Below, piece by piece: positions 1-9,020 of a DNA stretch of 64,000 bases; within the stretch, counting starts at the first letter, position 1, and every line of letters starts with the position of its first letter. Position numbers and translations under genes: made by a program. The stretch is from Bdellovibrio sp. qaytius (lineage in GTDB: Bacteria; Bdellovibrionota; Bdellovibrionia; Bdellovibrionales; Bdellovibrionaceae): NCBI GenBank assembly GCA_004011035.1, contig CP025734.1:1696001-1760000 (forward strand). Direction: 5' to 3'. The notes beneath the pieces were generated by a model that did no database searches, was not told the DNA's origin, and saw nothing but the letters and a program-made list of their open reading frames with translations.

Positions 1-2
1 TT

Positions 3-932
3 GTGTTCTTTACGTTGGTTCTTGATTTGTTACTTGTTCTGCTTCTTTATTTTCTCTTAAGTCGTAATGTCTTAAAACCATTAACTGAGATTGAGCGCTA
101 TGCGGTGGCCGTAAGTTCTGCAGGAGCAGTTCCTAATTTGCAAATGGGTGGATATTTTTTAACTGAGTTTCGAAGTCTTACGGTCTCTATCGAGAACATG
201 GTTGCACAGTTAATTAATGCCAAATCTAGCGCAGAGCAGACGGGTAATATCAAAAGTCAATTTCTGGATATAGCAGCTCATGAATTAAAAACACCCGTTA
301 CAGCACTGACCTTGTTGGTTGATATGGCCAATATTTATGTCAGCAAAGGTATGCCACTGGGTAAACCTGAAATAGAGAGAATTAAAAAGCAGACAAATCG
401 TCTAAAAGGTCTTCTCGAAGATCTTTTAGATGTGTCGCGAATGGAAAGAGGCTTTCTTGTTTTGCGACCAGTTCGTACTGATATAGCCGCGTTAGTGAAC
501 GAAAGTGTTGATGACTACAGAAGCCAAGAGCCTGCTCGTGATTTTCATTTTACGAATCCAGGCGCTGAAGTTTTTATTGATTGCGACCCAGAAAAAATTA
601 ATCAAGTTCTTGGAAATCTTTTGAATAATGCTATTCACTATTCACCAGAAGGAAGCCCGATAGAGGTCTCTTTAACGGCAACGCCTGCAGTTGTCAGAGT
701 ATCTATCAAAGATTACGGGCCGGGGATTTCAAAAGCCCTTCAAGAGAAGTTGTTCACCAGATTTTTTAGAGTTATCTCAAACGAATCAGCAATTTATCCG
801 GGACTTGGTTTGGGTCTGTACATCAGTCGCACAATCATTGAAAAACATGGTGGAACCATTGGCCTAAACAGCGAAGAGGGGCATGGAAGCACCTTTTATT
901 TCGACTTACCACGTGCTGAAATCAAGGCGTGA
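3..932 (+). CDS. Sensor histidine kinase, 5' end cut by window
   Basis: This is the C-terminal part of a membrane sensor histidine kinase that autophosphorylates on histidine and passes phosphate to an unseen response regulator. The visible frame opens with one hydrophobic transmembrane helix (residues 3-20) and a HAMP-like linker. The H-box AAHELKTP follows, with the phospho-histidine near residue 93. Then come the N-box NQVLGNLLNNA (about 200-210), G1 DYGPGIS, F-box FTRFFR and G2 GLGLGLYI. All catalytic boxes are intact. The first codon shown is a GTG at the window edge, so the sensor domain and probably the true start lie upstream. Its last 11 bases overlap the end of the convergent solute-binding gene. 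The signal sensed cannot be told. Confidence 0.93.
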   Translation: MFFTLVLDLLLVLLLYFLLSRNVLKPLTEIERYAVAVSSAGAVPNLQMGGYFLTEFRSLTVSIENMVAQLINAKSSAEQTGNIKSQFLDIAAHELKTPVTALTLLVDMANIYVSKGMPLGKPEIERIKKQTNRLKGLLEDLLDVSRMERGFLVLRPVRTDIAALVNESVDDYRSQEPARDFHFTNPGAEVFIDCDPEKINQVLGNLLNNAIHYSPEGSPIEVSLTATPAVVRVSIKDYGPGISKALQEKLFTRFFRVISNESAIYPGLGLGLYISRTIIEKHGGTIGLNSEEGHGSTFYFDLPRAEIKA

Positions 933-1707
933 TGCCGTAGCGATCTGCCATAGATTTAAATTGGTGGGATAGTTTGAATTTGCCAAGCATGGTGTTAATC
1001 TCTTGCACTGAGGGGCGAACGCTTTTTCTTACAATCACTGAAAGAAAATAATCTTGATCAACTTTGTTCGACGTTAAAATCTGAGCACGAGCTTCAGGGT
1101 GGGTAATAAAGTACCAATGTAAAAAGGCATCTGATACGACGGCAATATCTCCGCGATCGTGAAGAATCATTTTAACACTGCCCTCGTTGCTGGTCGAAGC
1201 TTGCATGTTATATTTTTTGCGTAAGTAACGAGAATCTGCATTGAAGTTCGCAAAGCCATAGTGGTAACCCAACATACCAACCATAGACTTTCCTTTAAAA
1301 TCATTAAAGTATTTTTCGGTGCGGCCTGGTTTCTTTTTGGCGATGTAGATTTCTTTTCCATGCATATAAACCGTCGAGGCATCTACTTCGGCTGGATTCC
1401 AACCCCATTTAAGATTGTCAAAAAAACCAACATCATAAGAGCCATTTTCAAAATCGCGAATTTTTCGCATGGCCGATGTTTGTACAGGTTCAAATTTATA
1501 GGTAGACTGTACGGCGTTCATGTAATCTAAGAACTCTACGATCATGCCGCCTGTATTTCCGTTGGGTTCAATTTCGATATAAGGTGGAAAATGAACCACA
1601 CCGACTTTTACAATCAATGGTTTTTTATCAGTAGCGGTCGCGGCCCAAGTTAAACTTTGGTACACAGAAAAAAACAAACAAAAGAGAGCGGTAATTAGTA
1701 ACTTCAT
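922..1707 (-). CDS. Periplasmic solute-binding protein, amino-acid-binding-like (SBP_bac_3 type)
   Basis: The 261-residue protein has a clear signal peptide (residues 1-22, ending TWAA). Its two-lobed layout resembles family 3 extracellular solute-binding proteins: an early KVGVVHFPPYIEI strand-loop, then GGMIVEFLDYMN, then a late block on the disposition of the ligand lobes. Such proteins bind small solutes in the periplasm for an ABC importer or act as sensor domains. No permease or ATPase gene is adjacent, so it may work alone or with the neighbouring kinase. It lies downstream of the Tsx-like gene on the same strand, separated by a strong inverted repeat. The substrate is unknown. Confidence 0.75.
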   Translation of the reverse strand: MKLLITALFCLFFSVYQSLTWAATATDKKPLIVKVGVVHFPPYIEIEPNGNTGGMIVEFLDYMNAVQSTYKFEPVQTSAMRKIRDFENGSYDVGFFDNLKWGWNPAEVDASTVYMHGKEIYIAKKKPGRTEKYFNDFKGKSMVGMLGYHYGFANFNADSRYLRKKYNMQASTSNEGSVKMILHDRGDIAVVSDAFLHWYFITHPEARAQILTSNKVDQDYFLSVIVRKSVRPSVQEINTMLGKFKLSHQFKSMADRYGITP

Positions 1708-1727
1708 TTTTTTGTGGATTCCTTCGA

Positions 1728-1754
1728 CATAACTAAAGTAGCCCTTTAGTTATG
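1728..1754 (-). other. Perfect 11-bp inverted repeat between two minus-strand genes
   Basis: CATAACTAAAG and its exact complement CTTTAGTTATG are separated by five bases. The element sits 21 bases upstream of the solute-binding gene's ATG and 21 bases beyond the Tsx-like stop. In the minus transcript it would form a stable hairpin with no U-run after it. It is therefore more likely an operator dyad or an mRNA-processing or stability hairpin than a terminator. No regulator is identified. Confidence 0.5.
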
Positions 1755-1775
1755 AATTTGCAACCGCCTGGTGTT

Positions 1776-2597
1776 TTAGAATTTATAGGTGGCAACCAGA
1801 TAGTGGCCAATTCCAGAAGTGTCTCCCGCAAAGCCTTTGTCTTTTAGTAGAGCCATGTCTTTATAATATTTAAGAGCATAACCTGCGGCATACCTTTGTG
1901 AATGCCAATAAAATCCATTGTACCATTCTATAGAATTGTCAGATCGATCAGTCGAGTCTGAGATCTTGTTTGCAGCAAAGGTATATTGAAAATAGCCCTG
2001 ATAGACGAGTGTGTTGCTATTGGCAAAAGTGTAAAATGGTTTAAACCAATTTGTTGCAAGCAAGTAGCCATCCCATTTGCGTTCGTTGTCAGCTCCGAAG
2101 TTTTCTCGTACGTAGCGGGCCATCAGATTGGCGCCAACCTTGCCAAACCAAGGAATTTCGACGTCTGTTCCTAGGCCTAAAAATTGTTGAAATAAGGCCC
2201 GGTCACCGATGAAGGCGAGGGTTGAGATATACCATTCTTTAAAGGGTCCAACGGCCAACTTTTCTCCGGTCATCGCATCTAAAGAAAATCTCGGAGCGAT
2301 TTTTAGAAAAAGATTATCGCCGTTATGATTGTCGCTATCATGACTGTCAAGGGCATCAAAGACGTCGACGAAACCATAGTAATCCAAGATGCCAGAGCGC
2401 CCGCCAAATTCCATTTCAACAAAGGTGTCTTTTTGTTTTCCGAAAGGAAGTTTATTGTTTGTCCCTTTGTATATATTGAATTGAAACCATTTAAAATCTG
2501 CTTTGTGAATATCGTCTGCAGCGAGATCATTTGCGGCCTTGACTTGATAACTTAAAAAAATACCGAAACTTAAAATAAGGACGATGAGTGTTTTCAT
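1776..2597 (-). CDS. Tsx-like nucleoside-channel outer membrane protein
   Basis: This is an outer-membrane beta-barrel of the Tsx nucleoside-specific channel family, which lets nucleosides cross the outer membrane. The family signature is visible: DYYGFVDVFDA, then APRFSLDAMTGEKLAVGPFKEWY, matching the PRFS-GPFKEWY block of enterobacterial Tsx (quoted in parts here). Alternating aromatic strands follow and the chain ends with a C-terminal phenylalanine, typical of Bam substrates. The ATG at 2597 gives a clean signal peptide (MKTLIVLILSFGIFLSYQVKA). An in-frame GTG 24 bases upstream would add eight residues and is less likely. A nucleoside channel would suit an organism that salvages nucleotides from prey or debris. 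Confidence 0.85.
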   Translation of the reverse strand: MKTLIVLILSFGIFLSYQVKAANDLAADDIHKADFKWFQFNIYKGTNNKLPFGKQKDTFVEMEFGGRSGILDYYGFVDVFDALDSHDSDNHNGDNLFLKIAPRFSLDAMTGEKLAVGPFKEWYISTLAFIGDRALFQQFLGLGTDVEIPWFGKVGANLMARYVRENFGADNERKWDGYLLATNWFKPFYTFANSNTLVYQGYFQYTFAANKISDSTDRSDNSIEWYNGFYWHSQRYAAGYALKYYKDMALLKDKGFAGDTSGIGHYLVATYKF

Positions 2598-2641
2598 ATG
2601 ACTATTTGGAAGATAAAACACGAAAGGGTCAAGTTACGTGC

Positions 2642-2752
2642 TGTGTAAGGGGATATTCGCTACAACGTAACCCAGTGGAACGTCTAATTTGACCCAGTGG
2701 AACGTCTGCGTACATCCAGTGGAAGGTCTTAAAAAGCTCAAGTGGAAAGTCT
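2642..2752. repeat. Four phased 15-bp repeats resembling an IS21-family terminus
   Basis: Four near-identical copies of CCCAGTGGAACGTCT start at 2671, 2693, 2715 and 2738, a steady 22-23 base period. The first two are identical; the third and fourth carry one to three changes. Read on the minus strand they give CCACTGGGTCAAATTAG-type units. Multiple short terminal repeats of this style are characteristic of IS21-family ends, and a TGTGTAAGGGG tip-like sequence stands at 2642. No istA or istB gene lies nearby, so this would be a solo end or relic. It now sits in the promoter region of the chemoreceptor gene. Confidence 0.5.
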
Positions 2753-2844
2753 AAATTGTAAAAAGTTTTTTGTAGTTAATTACATAACGATCAAGTGTCA
2801 CTTATTATTTTACGATGTATCAGCATCAAAAAGAAGGAGCGCAA

Positions 2845-4782
2845 ATGTCTGCAGCTAAAAAATTAAAATTACAACCAATTGCAAAAAAAACAATTAATTA
2901 CAATGAAACGATTCTTAAATCCGTTTATCATTCGCAATCTGTTACTGAATTTACTCCAGATGGTGTTGTGATTTCTGCAAATGAGATTTGTCTTAAGCAG
3001 ATGGGATACTCGCTTGCAGAAGTGCAGGGTAAATCGGATAGCTATTTCTATGATGAAGCTTTTGCTCAAGGGCCATCGTTCTTACAACTTTGGGCTAAGT
3101 TACGTCGTGGAGAATCAGAAACGGGTGAATATAAGCAAGTCGGTAAAAACGGAAAAACTATCTGGTATGTCGCCTCTTATAATCCAATACTAGGTGATGA
3201 TGGCCTAGTTCATAAAATTGTTAAATTTGCCACTGATGTCACATTAACTAAAACTGAACTTATAGTTCGTACTGATATCATGAATTTAACAAGTATCGTT
3301 TCTGAGGCCGATCTTAAAGGAGATATTCTTAACGTGAATGATAAGTTTGTCGAAGTTTCGAAATACACTCGCCAAGAGCTTATTGGTAAAGGTCATAACA
3401 CAACTCGCCACCCTGACATGCCTAAAGAAGTTTTTAAAGAAATGTGGTCAACGATTGGCCGCGGTAATATTTTTCGCGGAATCGTAAAGAATAGAGCTAA
3501 AGATGGTAGCCCTTATTACGTTGATGCTGTGATTGCTCCCATATTAGGTGATAACGGAAAGCCACGAAAATATCTAGGTGTGCGTTATGATATCACTGAA
3601 AATGAAATTGAACGTCAAAATATGAAAGGTGTGCTTCGCGGTATCAATGCGTCTTTTGCCTATATCGAATTCGACACTGAAGGAAATGTTGTTTCGGCGA
3701 ATAAAATATTTCAGGACTTCATGGGTTACACAGAGTCTGATTTAAAAGGAAGAAATCATCGCCAATTTTGTGATCCATCGCTTGTTAGATCACCTGAGTA
3801 CTCGCAATTCTGGACAGACCTCAGAGCTGGAAAAAATAAACAGGATGTCTTTAAACGTTTTACTAAATCAGGCCAAGAAGTTTGGCTACAGGCTGTTTAT
3901 TCTCCGGTGACGGATGAAGTCGGTCGTGTCATTAAAGTAGTTAAAATTGCCACAGATACCACAGAATTAATTAATGCTATAATTTCTTTGGATAAAATGG
4001 CAAATAAGTTAGCGTATTCTGCGAGTGGATTAACTGATCTTGCTACACAGATGTCGCAAAACACTGAAAAGACAAATCACGATGCTGAATTTGCAACGGG
4101 TCTTTCGCATGAAGTAGCAACGGGCGTACAAATCGTTGCGACGAACACCGAAGAAATGGTGGCTTCAATTAAAGAGATTTCACGTTCAGCCAATGAATCA
4201 GCAAATATGTCACGTCAGACTTTAAAAAGTGCTTTAGATACAAATGCTATAATTACTAAACTTGGAGTAAGTAGTCATGAAGTCGGTAATGTGATCAAGC
4301 TGATCAGTTCAATCGCGCAACAAACGAATCTTCTGGCCCTTAATGCAACGATTGAAGCAGCCCGCGCCGGAGATGCAGGTAGAGGTTTTGCTGTTGTAGC
4401 TAATGAAGTTAAAGAGTTGGCAAAGCAAACAGCTAAGGCGACTGAAGACATCACAACTAAAATTGGCGCTATTCAAAAAGACTCATCGGCTGCAGTTGAT
4501 GCTATTTCAGAAATCTCATCATCTGTAGAAAAACTCAATGGACTTTCAGGAGCTATAGCTGCGTCAGTTGAAGAACAAACTGCGACAACAAATGAAGTGT
4601 CACGTGTCGTGGTGCAATCTTCAAAAGGTGTTGAAGATATTGCAAATCGAGTCAAGGCTGTTTCAAAGGCTTGTGAGTTGAATCTTACAACTTCAGCAGA
4701 TACGTTGAATGCAGCTAAAGAGTTATCGCATGCAGCAGAAGATCTGCGCACTTTAATTAAAAAGATTCAGAAAGCGAATTAG
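2845..4782 (+). CDS. Soluble methyl-accepting chemotaxis protein with three PAS domains
   Basis: This is a cytoplasmic chemoreceptor that would couple a PAS-sensed redox, oxygen or small-ligand signal to CheA and CheW. From the ATG at 2845 (AAGAAGGAG seven bases upstream) it has PAS domains at about 21-135, 145-255 and 262-375, then an MCP signalling domain. The invariant hairpin tip [20 protein letters not shown] lies at about 490-509. PAS2 carries the Aer-like NTTRHPDMP segment associated with flavin-binding redox sensors. PAS1 and PAS3 are more like each other and may be an internal duplication. There is no transmembrane segment and no C-terminal CheR-binding pentapeptide. An ATG 30 bases upstream lacks a comparable ribosome site. 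Confidence 0.92.
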   Translation: MSAAKKLKLQPIAKKTINYNETILKSVYHSQSVTEFTPDGVVISANEICLKQMGYSLAEVQGKSDSYFYDEAFAQGPSFLQLWAKLRRGESETGEYKQVGKNGKTIWYVASYNPILGDDGLVHKIVKFATDVTLTKTELIVRTDIMNLTSIVSEADLKGDILNVNDKFVEVSKYTRQELIGKGHNTTRHPDMPKEVFKEMWSTIGRGNIFRGIVKNRAKDGSPYYVDAVIAPILGDNGKPRKYLGVRYDITENEIERQNMKGVLRGINASFAYIEFDTEGNVVSANKIFQDFMGYTESDLKGRNHRQFCDPSLVRSPEYSQFWTDLRAGKNKQDVFKRFTKSGQEVWLQAVYSPVTDEVGRVIKVVKIATDTTELINAIISLDKMANKLAYSASGLTDLATQMSQNTEKTNHDAEFATGLSHEVATGVQIVATNTEEMVASIKEISRSANESANMSRQTLKSALDTNAIITKLGVSSHEVGNVIKLISSIAQQTNLLALNATIEAARAGDAGRGFAVVANEVKELAKQTAKATEDITTKIGAIQKDSSAAVDAISEISSSVEKLNGLSGAIAASVEEQTATTNEVSRVVVQSSKGVEDIANRVKAVSKACELNLTTSADTLNAAKELSHAAEDLRTLIKKIQKAN

Positions 4783-4842
4783 GCAAGATAACACTTGATA
4801 CCTAATTCGTGCTGCTGATATAAGCATACGCCTGAGGTATCT

Positions 4843-5784
4843 GTGAAAATAGCGTTCTCTTTTTTAATTATTACTCTTGTTGGTGTTGCTTCTTTTGCAA
4901 ACGATCTGACGTTGTCTGAATATGCTTCGATTGCTAAAATCGAAGCCACTCAAGTCGAAGGCTTGAGTGCTCCGGGCGGCGCTGGAACTGGCTTTCTTAT
5001 TGAAAAAACCAAGGGTTTAGTGCTAACAAACATTCACGTTATTGCAACATGCTTTGATGCCTTAGGTGAAGATCCATGGAAACCGTCAAATGCGGTGATT
5101 GGAAAAAGCTGTCCGCCGCAAACAATAAATATCACTTTTTTAAATGCTCAGGGCCAGCCAAGTACCCGCTCTGTAAAAATCTTAGCGATCGGAACACCAA
5201 CACACCCCGAAAGCAGCATGCTTCACGATTGGGTTCTTCTGCAAATAGATGCAAATAAAGTTAAAAATATTCCAGCGCTTAAAGCTTCGGCTCGTACTTT
5301 AAAGCCCGGTGAATCTATTCGCTTTGCGGGATTTCCGGCAAGCCCTGTAGGAAAAAAATTATCACAAGTGCCAGGCTTATACACCAACACAGGCCAAATT
5401 TTAGCGACGCCTTTTGTGACAGAAGTTTGGTACACTATTTATGAATCTCTTAATTTGCCGGCCGAACAATTCAGTTCACTGACAAACTTTGGTCTAAAAA
5501 ACTTTATGACTAATCCCAATATATTCTTTCACGATGCACTCATCATCGGAGGCTACAGTGGTAGCCCTGTTTTCGATGAAGCCGGCTATGTTGTAGGTCT
5601 TCTTTTTGGCAATGCCAGTGCGTGGAATTATAACTTTGGCGATTACCCAGAGGCCTTAGGTGCTGATGCCAGCAAACCAGATAAACTGGCCAACAAGCTT
5701 TCAATGGGAGTTTTATTTCAATCGATTTGCGAAACAGAAAGTTTTAAAGCCGTTTTAGACTGCTCTAAAACTTTTCTGCAATAA
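4843..5784 (+). CDS. Exported trypsin-like serine protease
   Basis: This is an extracytoplasmic chymotrypsin-fold endopeptidase. Translation begins with GTG at 4843 and gives a signal peptide (residues 1-20, ending SFAN). The catalytic triad is readable: His65 in TNIHVIATC, Asp129 in HDWVLLQID and Ser239 in GGYSGSPVFD. No PDZ domain follows, so it is not a DegP/HtrA-type chaperone protease. The order GTGFLIE, HDW, GYSGSP fits the V8/glutamyl-endopeptidase-like group (Trypsin_2). A 9-bp inverted repeat spans the upstream chemoreceptor stop (4775-4809). rsgA starts 14 bases after the stop and may be co-transcribed. Confidence 0.87.
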   Translation: MKIAFSFLIITLVGVASFANDLTLSEYASIAKIEATQVEGLSAPGGAGTGFLIEKTKGLVLTNIHVIATCFDALGEDPWKPSNAVIGKSCPPQTINITFLNAQGQPSTRSVKILAIGTPTHPESSMLHDWVLLQIDANKVKNIPALKASARTLKPGESIRFAGFPASPVGKKLSQVPGLYTNTGQILATPFVTEVWYTIYESLNLPAEQFSSLTNFGLKNFMTNPNIFFHDALIIGGYSGSPVFDEAGYVVGLLFGNASAWNYNFGDYPEALGADASKPDKLANKLSMGVLFQSICETESFKAVLDCSKTFLQ

Positions 5785-5798
5785 AAAATGGAGTTTGA

Positions 5799-6890
5799 AT
5801 GTATAGTTCCGATAAGGAATTTTTAATACAGTTTGGTTGGGATGATTTTTTTGAAAGTCAGATTCTCGACTTATTGCCAAATACGTTTCCAGCCCGAGTT
5901 ATTTGCGAAGAGCGAAATCTTTATCGTGTGCAAGTGGGTCTTAATCAAGTTTTCTTGGCCACTATTAGCGGCAAGATCCAACATAATGCTGTAACAAGAG
6001 TAGATTACCCCGCAGTGGGTGATTGGGTCATCGTAGAACCCTCAGGTCAGTCTGACCGGCTTGTGATTAATCAAGTCTTACCAAGAAAAACTATTGTTCA
6101 ACGAAAGCAAGCGGGCTTAACATCCGATATGCAAATCCTTTCGACGAATGTGGATAATATTTTTATTACTTCGGCGGTGAATTATGATTTGAATTACCGT
6201 CGTATCGAACGCTACTTGGCCATAGCTCGAGATTCAGGTTCGACGCCGATTATTCTTTTAACAAAGGCCGACACCGCACAAGATATTGATCAAGTGATTG
6301 CCGGTGTACAAAATGAATTTCCAGGTGTGAGCGTTCATGCGCTTTCAAAAGAAAATTTTAAAAATGCAGAATTTTTTAAAGACTATCTTAAAAAAGGATC
6401 GACCTCTATAGTGATTGGCTCTTCAGGGGTTGGTAAATCGACACTGGTTAATTTTTTAATCGATAGCGATGAAATTAAAACTCAAACCGCTCGAGGAGAC
6501 GACTACAAAGGACGCCACACAACAACATCGCGTAATTTGTATGTGAGCCGCTTCGGCGGGCTTATTGTCGACACACCAGGAATGCGCGAGCTTCAACTGT
6601 CTGATCATTCAGAAGGTATTAGTTCGCAGTTCTCAGATGTTGAAGAAATCATGGCGCGTTGTCGCTTCAGTGATTGTCTGCATGCGACTGAACCCGGTTG
6701 TGCCGTCATAAAAGGGTTAGCCGATGGGTCGTTACCCGCCGAAAGATGGCAGAACTATCAAAAGCTTCAGGCCGAAGTTCTTAATGGCCAACAAAAGAAA
6801 GACAAGTTGTTAGCGGCTGAAGAACGAAAGACGTGGAAAAAAAAGAGTGTCGATTCTCGAGAAAAAGATCGCACAAAAAAAAGATTTTAA
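5799..6890 (+). CDS. rsgA: Ribosome small subunit-dependent GTPase A
   Basis: RsgA is a circularly permuted GTPase that helps late 30S maturation. Motifs appear in the permuted order: TKAD (G4) at about 155-158, then P-loop GSSGVGKST at 207-215, then DTPG (G3) at 258-261. A zinc knuckle follows (Cys288, Cys293, His295, Cys301). The N-terminal OB-fold precedes them, with YPAVGDWV at about 70-77. Length (363 aa) is usual. The tail after residue 330 is lysine-rich, as expected for an rRNA-binding protein. Its stop overlaps the stop of the convergent gene by four bases. Confidence 0.96.
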   Translation: MYSSDKEFLIQFGWDDFFESQILDLLPNTFPARVICEERNLYRVQVGLNQVFLATISGKIQHNAVTRVDYPAVGDWVIVEPSGQSDRLVINQVLPRKTIVQRKQAGLTSDMQILSTNVDNIFITSAVNYDLNYRRIERYLAIARDSGSTPIILLTKADTAQDIDQVIAGVQNEFPGVSVHALSKENFKNAEFFKDYLKKGSTSIVIGSSGVGKSTLVNFLIDSDEIKTQTARGDDYKGRHTTTSRNLYVSRFGGLIVDTPGMRELQLSDHSEGISSQFSDVEEIMARCRFSDCLHATEPGCAVIKGLADGSLPAERWQNYQKLQAEVLNGQQKKDKLLAAEERKTWKKKSVDSREKDRTKKRF

Positions 6891-8749
6891 GGCACAATCG
6901 TTTTATACTTATGCCCAGCAGGTAATTGCCCGGTGATGCCGTATTTATTCGCAAGGAAACCTTCGACCATAACTCTTTCTTCATCGCTAAGAGCGTAATC
7001 GACAACTATAACTTCCATGATGGCGCCAGCCCAGTAGTAATTGTTAACAGGAGGGCGGCCCACGTAGACGTCTGCGGCAGTAGTGTTTGGTGTGACAGCT
7101 GTTGTTGCGCTGGCGTTACCGTTCAAACTTCCGATCATTGTTTGCGACGTAAATGTACTGCTCATAAGACCGATGCCTGTAGACCAAACTCCTGCAGGTA
7201 CATTTTGTTCTGTTCCGTATGTCGAAAGACGTCCGCCGTAGGTAAGGTCAGTCTTGCCGATATTTCGAGATTCATTTACTCCTACGCCACCATATCCTAC
7301 TCCTATTTGCACAGGAGCACTTGCAGGAGCCGTAGTTGCACCCACCATAAAAATGGACGAGCCACCATTGCCAGTATTAATACTTGATGATGCAATATCA
7401 TATAAATAAAGACTACCGCCGTTAAATAATAAAGCAGGCTTTCCTGTGGAATTATAATTTGTTGTCCATGTTGGATAATTGGCTGATGAAATAGTATTGA
7501 TTAGATTATCAGCATAGGTAGATCTGTCAGCCCATTGACTCACACCTAACACGCTGATGGTTTGACTCGTATAATTCGTGGCTAAATTTGGCGTAACTGA
7601 AACTGTTGCAAGGATTCTTATATCATCAAGGGCTATACAAAAGTCTCCGGATCCTGAAGGCACGGTTTCAAACATGATATTATGATAACCTGGAGTTGGA
7701 ATACTGATATTTAAAGTATTGTTATTCCAGGCCGCTGTCGATGTCGCAAGGTATGTTCCACTGACTGAGACGCCATCTAATTTAACCTGATAAGGATTTG
7801 GCGTATACGTAGGGCTTGAAGGGCGATTAATCGCTCGCCAAGTTAAAGTCACAACACCTGAAGAGGGAAAATTAATATTTTGTGCAACAGTGGCAGCACC
7901 TTGCATAGAAAGGCCCTGAACGCCCTGTGGTACATTGACGTAACCCCAGGCGCTTCCGTTTTTAAAAACAACAGCGCCTCCTGTAGCAATCCAACCGAAG
8001 TCGGATTGTTGAGTTGGTGTCATCCCTGAATAATAAATGAAACCGGGTCCGCTCACATCGGGCTCTTCAAATCCACCATTGAAATTTCCGGCACCTGATA
8101 AGCTTTGCGCGGTCACAGTATATTGTGTCGCATTTCCTGCGATCATAATTTTAGAGCCTATTGGGTAAGTCGGCGGAACCGATGAAGTAAAGTTGCTAGC
8201 CCCACTTGTGCCTGTTGCATACTGTGAAGTGGCGTTAAAACCAGAAGTTATCGAAGTCAGATCTAATGAACTCACATAGAGTTTCATCATCGAACCTAAG
8301 CAGTTTAAATTCCAAGTTGTTCCACTGACAACTACATCTGTTGGCGCATAGGAAGACGTATGTTGTGCATTTGCAACTCGATAAGTTATTCCATCTGTAA
8401 TTGTTGCGCTTGTTCCAGCAGTCATTGAAGCTAAGAATGTATTTGATAGCGTCAAGCCTGTCGTCGTACATACGCCGGCTGCACAAAGGCAGACTGGAAC
8501 GCCTATAAAATTAGGATCTTGTGCAGACACAAAACAGGAAGTCGCTACTCCTACTGGTGCAATGTTATTGTAAGGTAAAGTGATAGCTAATGTTCCGCTG
8601 ACCGTTGTTGGGCATTCTACTGTTGTGGTGCTTGCAGTGTTTGAGATAAAAAGTTTGGGCCTAAAAAAAGCCATGGGAATAAAAAACTGGCTAAACGCGT
8701 ATGTAGCAAAGAAAAGTAATGCAATTGCAAAAATTTTTCTGGTTCGCAT
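6887..8749 (-). CDS. Large secreted protein with LamG-like C-terminal domain
   Basis: This long Ser/Thr/Asn-rich exported protein has 620 residues from the ATG at 8749; a GTG at 8788 would add 13. The N-terminus MRTRKIFAIALLFFATYAFS is a good signal peptide. A middle block (NGGFEEPDV ... VTLTWRAINRP ... DDIRIL) looks like a jelly-roll carbohydrate-binding or DUF642-type module. The last 230 residues resemble a concanavalin/LamG domain ending EVIVVDYALSDEERVMVEGFLANKYG, a recurrent closing motif of such domains in surface proteins. Adhesion to or recognition of glycans is the likeliest role. No catalytic motif is evident. It is divergent from the lectin-like gene to the right. Confidence 0.7.
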   Translation of the reverse strand: MRTRKIFAIALLFFATYAFSQFFIPMAFFRPKLFISNTASTTTVECPTTVSGTLAITLPYNNIAPVGVATSCFVSAQDPNFIGVPVCLCAAGVCTTTGLTLSNTFLASMTAGTSATITDGITYRVANAQHTSSYAPTDVVVSGTTWNLNCLGSMMKLYVSSLDLTSITSGFNATSQYATGTSGASNFTSSVPPTYPIGSKIMIAGNATQYTVTAQSLSGAGNFNGGFEEPDVSGPGFIYYSGMTPTQQSDFGWIATGGAVVFKNGSAWGYVNVPQGVQGLSMQGAATVAQNINFPSSGVVTLTWRAINRPSSPTYTPNPYQVKLDGVSVSGTYLATSTAAWNNNTLNISIPTPGYHNIMFETVPSGSGDFCIALDDIRILATVSVTPNLATNYTSQTISVLGVSQWADRSTYADNLINTISSANYPTWTTNYNSTGKPALLFNGGSLYLYDIASSSINTGNGGSSIFMVGATTAPASAPVQIGVGYGGVGVNESRNIGKTDLTYGGRLSTYGTEQNVPAGVWSTGIGLMSSTFTSQTMIGSLNGNASATTAVTPNTTAADVYVGRPPVNNYYWAGAIMEVIVVDYALSDEERVMVEGFLANKYGITGQLPAGHKYKTIVP

Positions 8750-8907
8750 GAATGTGATAATTTGATTTGCTATTCGTTTTTGGATCACTTGTTTAAGTAC
8801 ATCTATTTAAAGTATTAGATGCAACAAGAAATTGTTAATATAAATAATAAAGTATCTACGAAGGGCTCTAGAATGGCGTTAGCAGCAGCGAATACGGCTT
8901 GTGCTTG

Positions 8908-8938
8908 AAAAAAGGCCACTCGTTCGAAGTGACTTTTT
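8908..8938 (+). terminator. Degenerate terminator-like hairpin in the gap before the lectin-like gene
   Basis: The sequence AAAGGCCACT-loop-AGTGACTTTTT forms a stem with one mismatch, A-tract before and T-tract after. It closely copies the terminator at 9964-9998 on the far side of the next gene. An 11-codon ATG frame (MALAAANTACA) ends just before it. No recognisable gene precedes it on the plus strand, so it may terminate a small RNA or be the end of a deleted gene. The surrounding 8750-9020 gap holds nothing else identifiable apart from the GGAGG site for the next gene. Confidence 0.4.
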
Positions 8939-9020
8939 AAAGAGTAGCATAAACTTAAGGAAGTTTGTTGCTGGAGGCATTTGAATTGCACTATTTCTCC
9001 TGCGTAAACAGGAGGTTTAT

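Noticed and set aside
2303-2555. Small frames inside the Tsx-like gene on either strand
   Set aside because: Overlap the well-supported Tsx family gene and have no independent support.
2671-2752. Possible CRISPR-like array from four regular 15-bp repeats
   Set aside because: Units are only 15 bp with 7-8 base spacers, vary between copies and no cas gene is near. IS terminus fits better.
4775-4809. Terminator after the chemoreceptor gene
   Set aside because: A 9-bp inverted repeat with a 17-base loop and no T-run; only a weak candidate, so not listed as a feature.
8871-8906. Short ATG frame encoding MALAAANTACA
   Set aside because: Only 11 codons, no ribosome site, and the composition gives no support.
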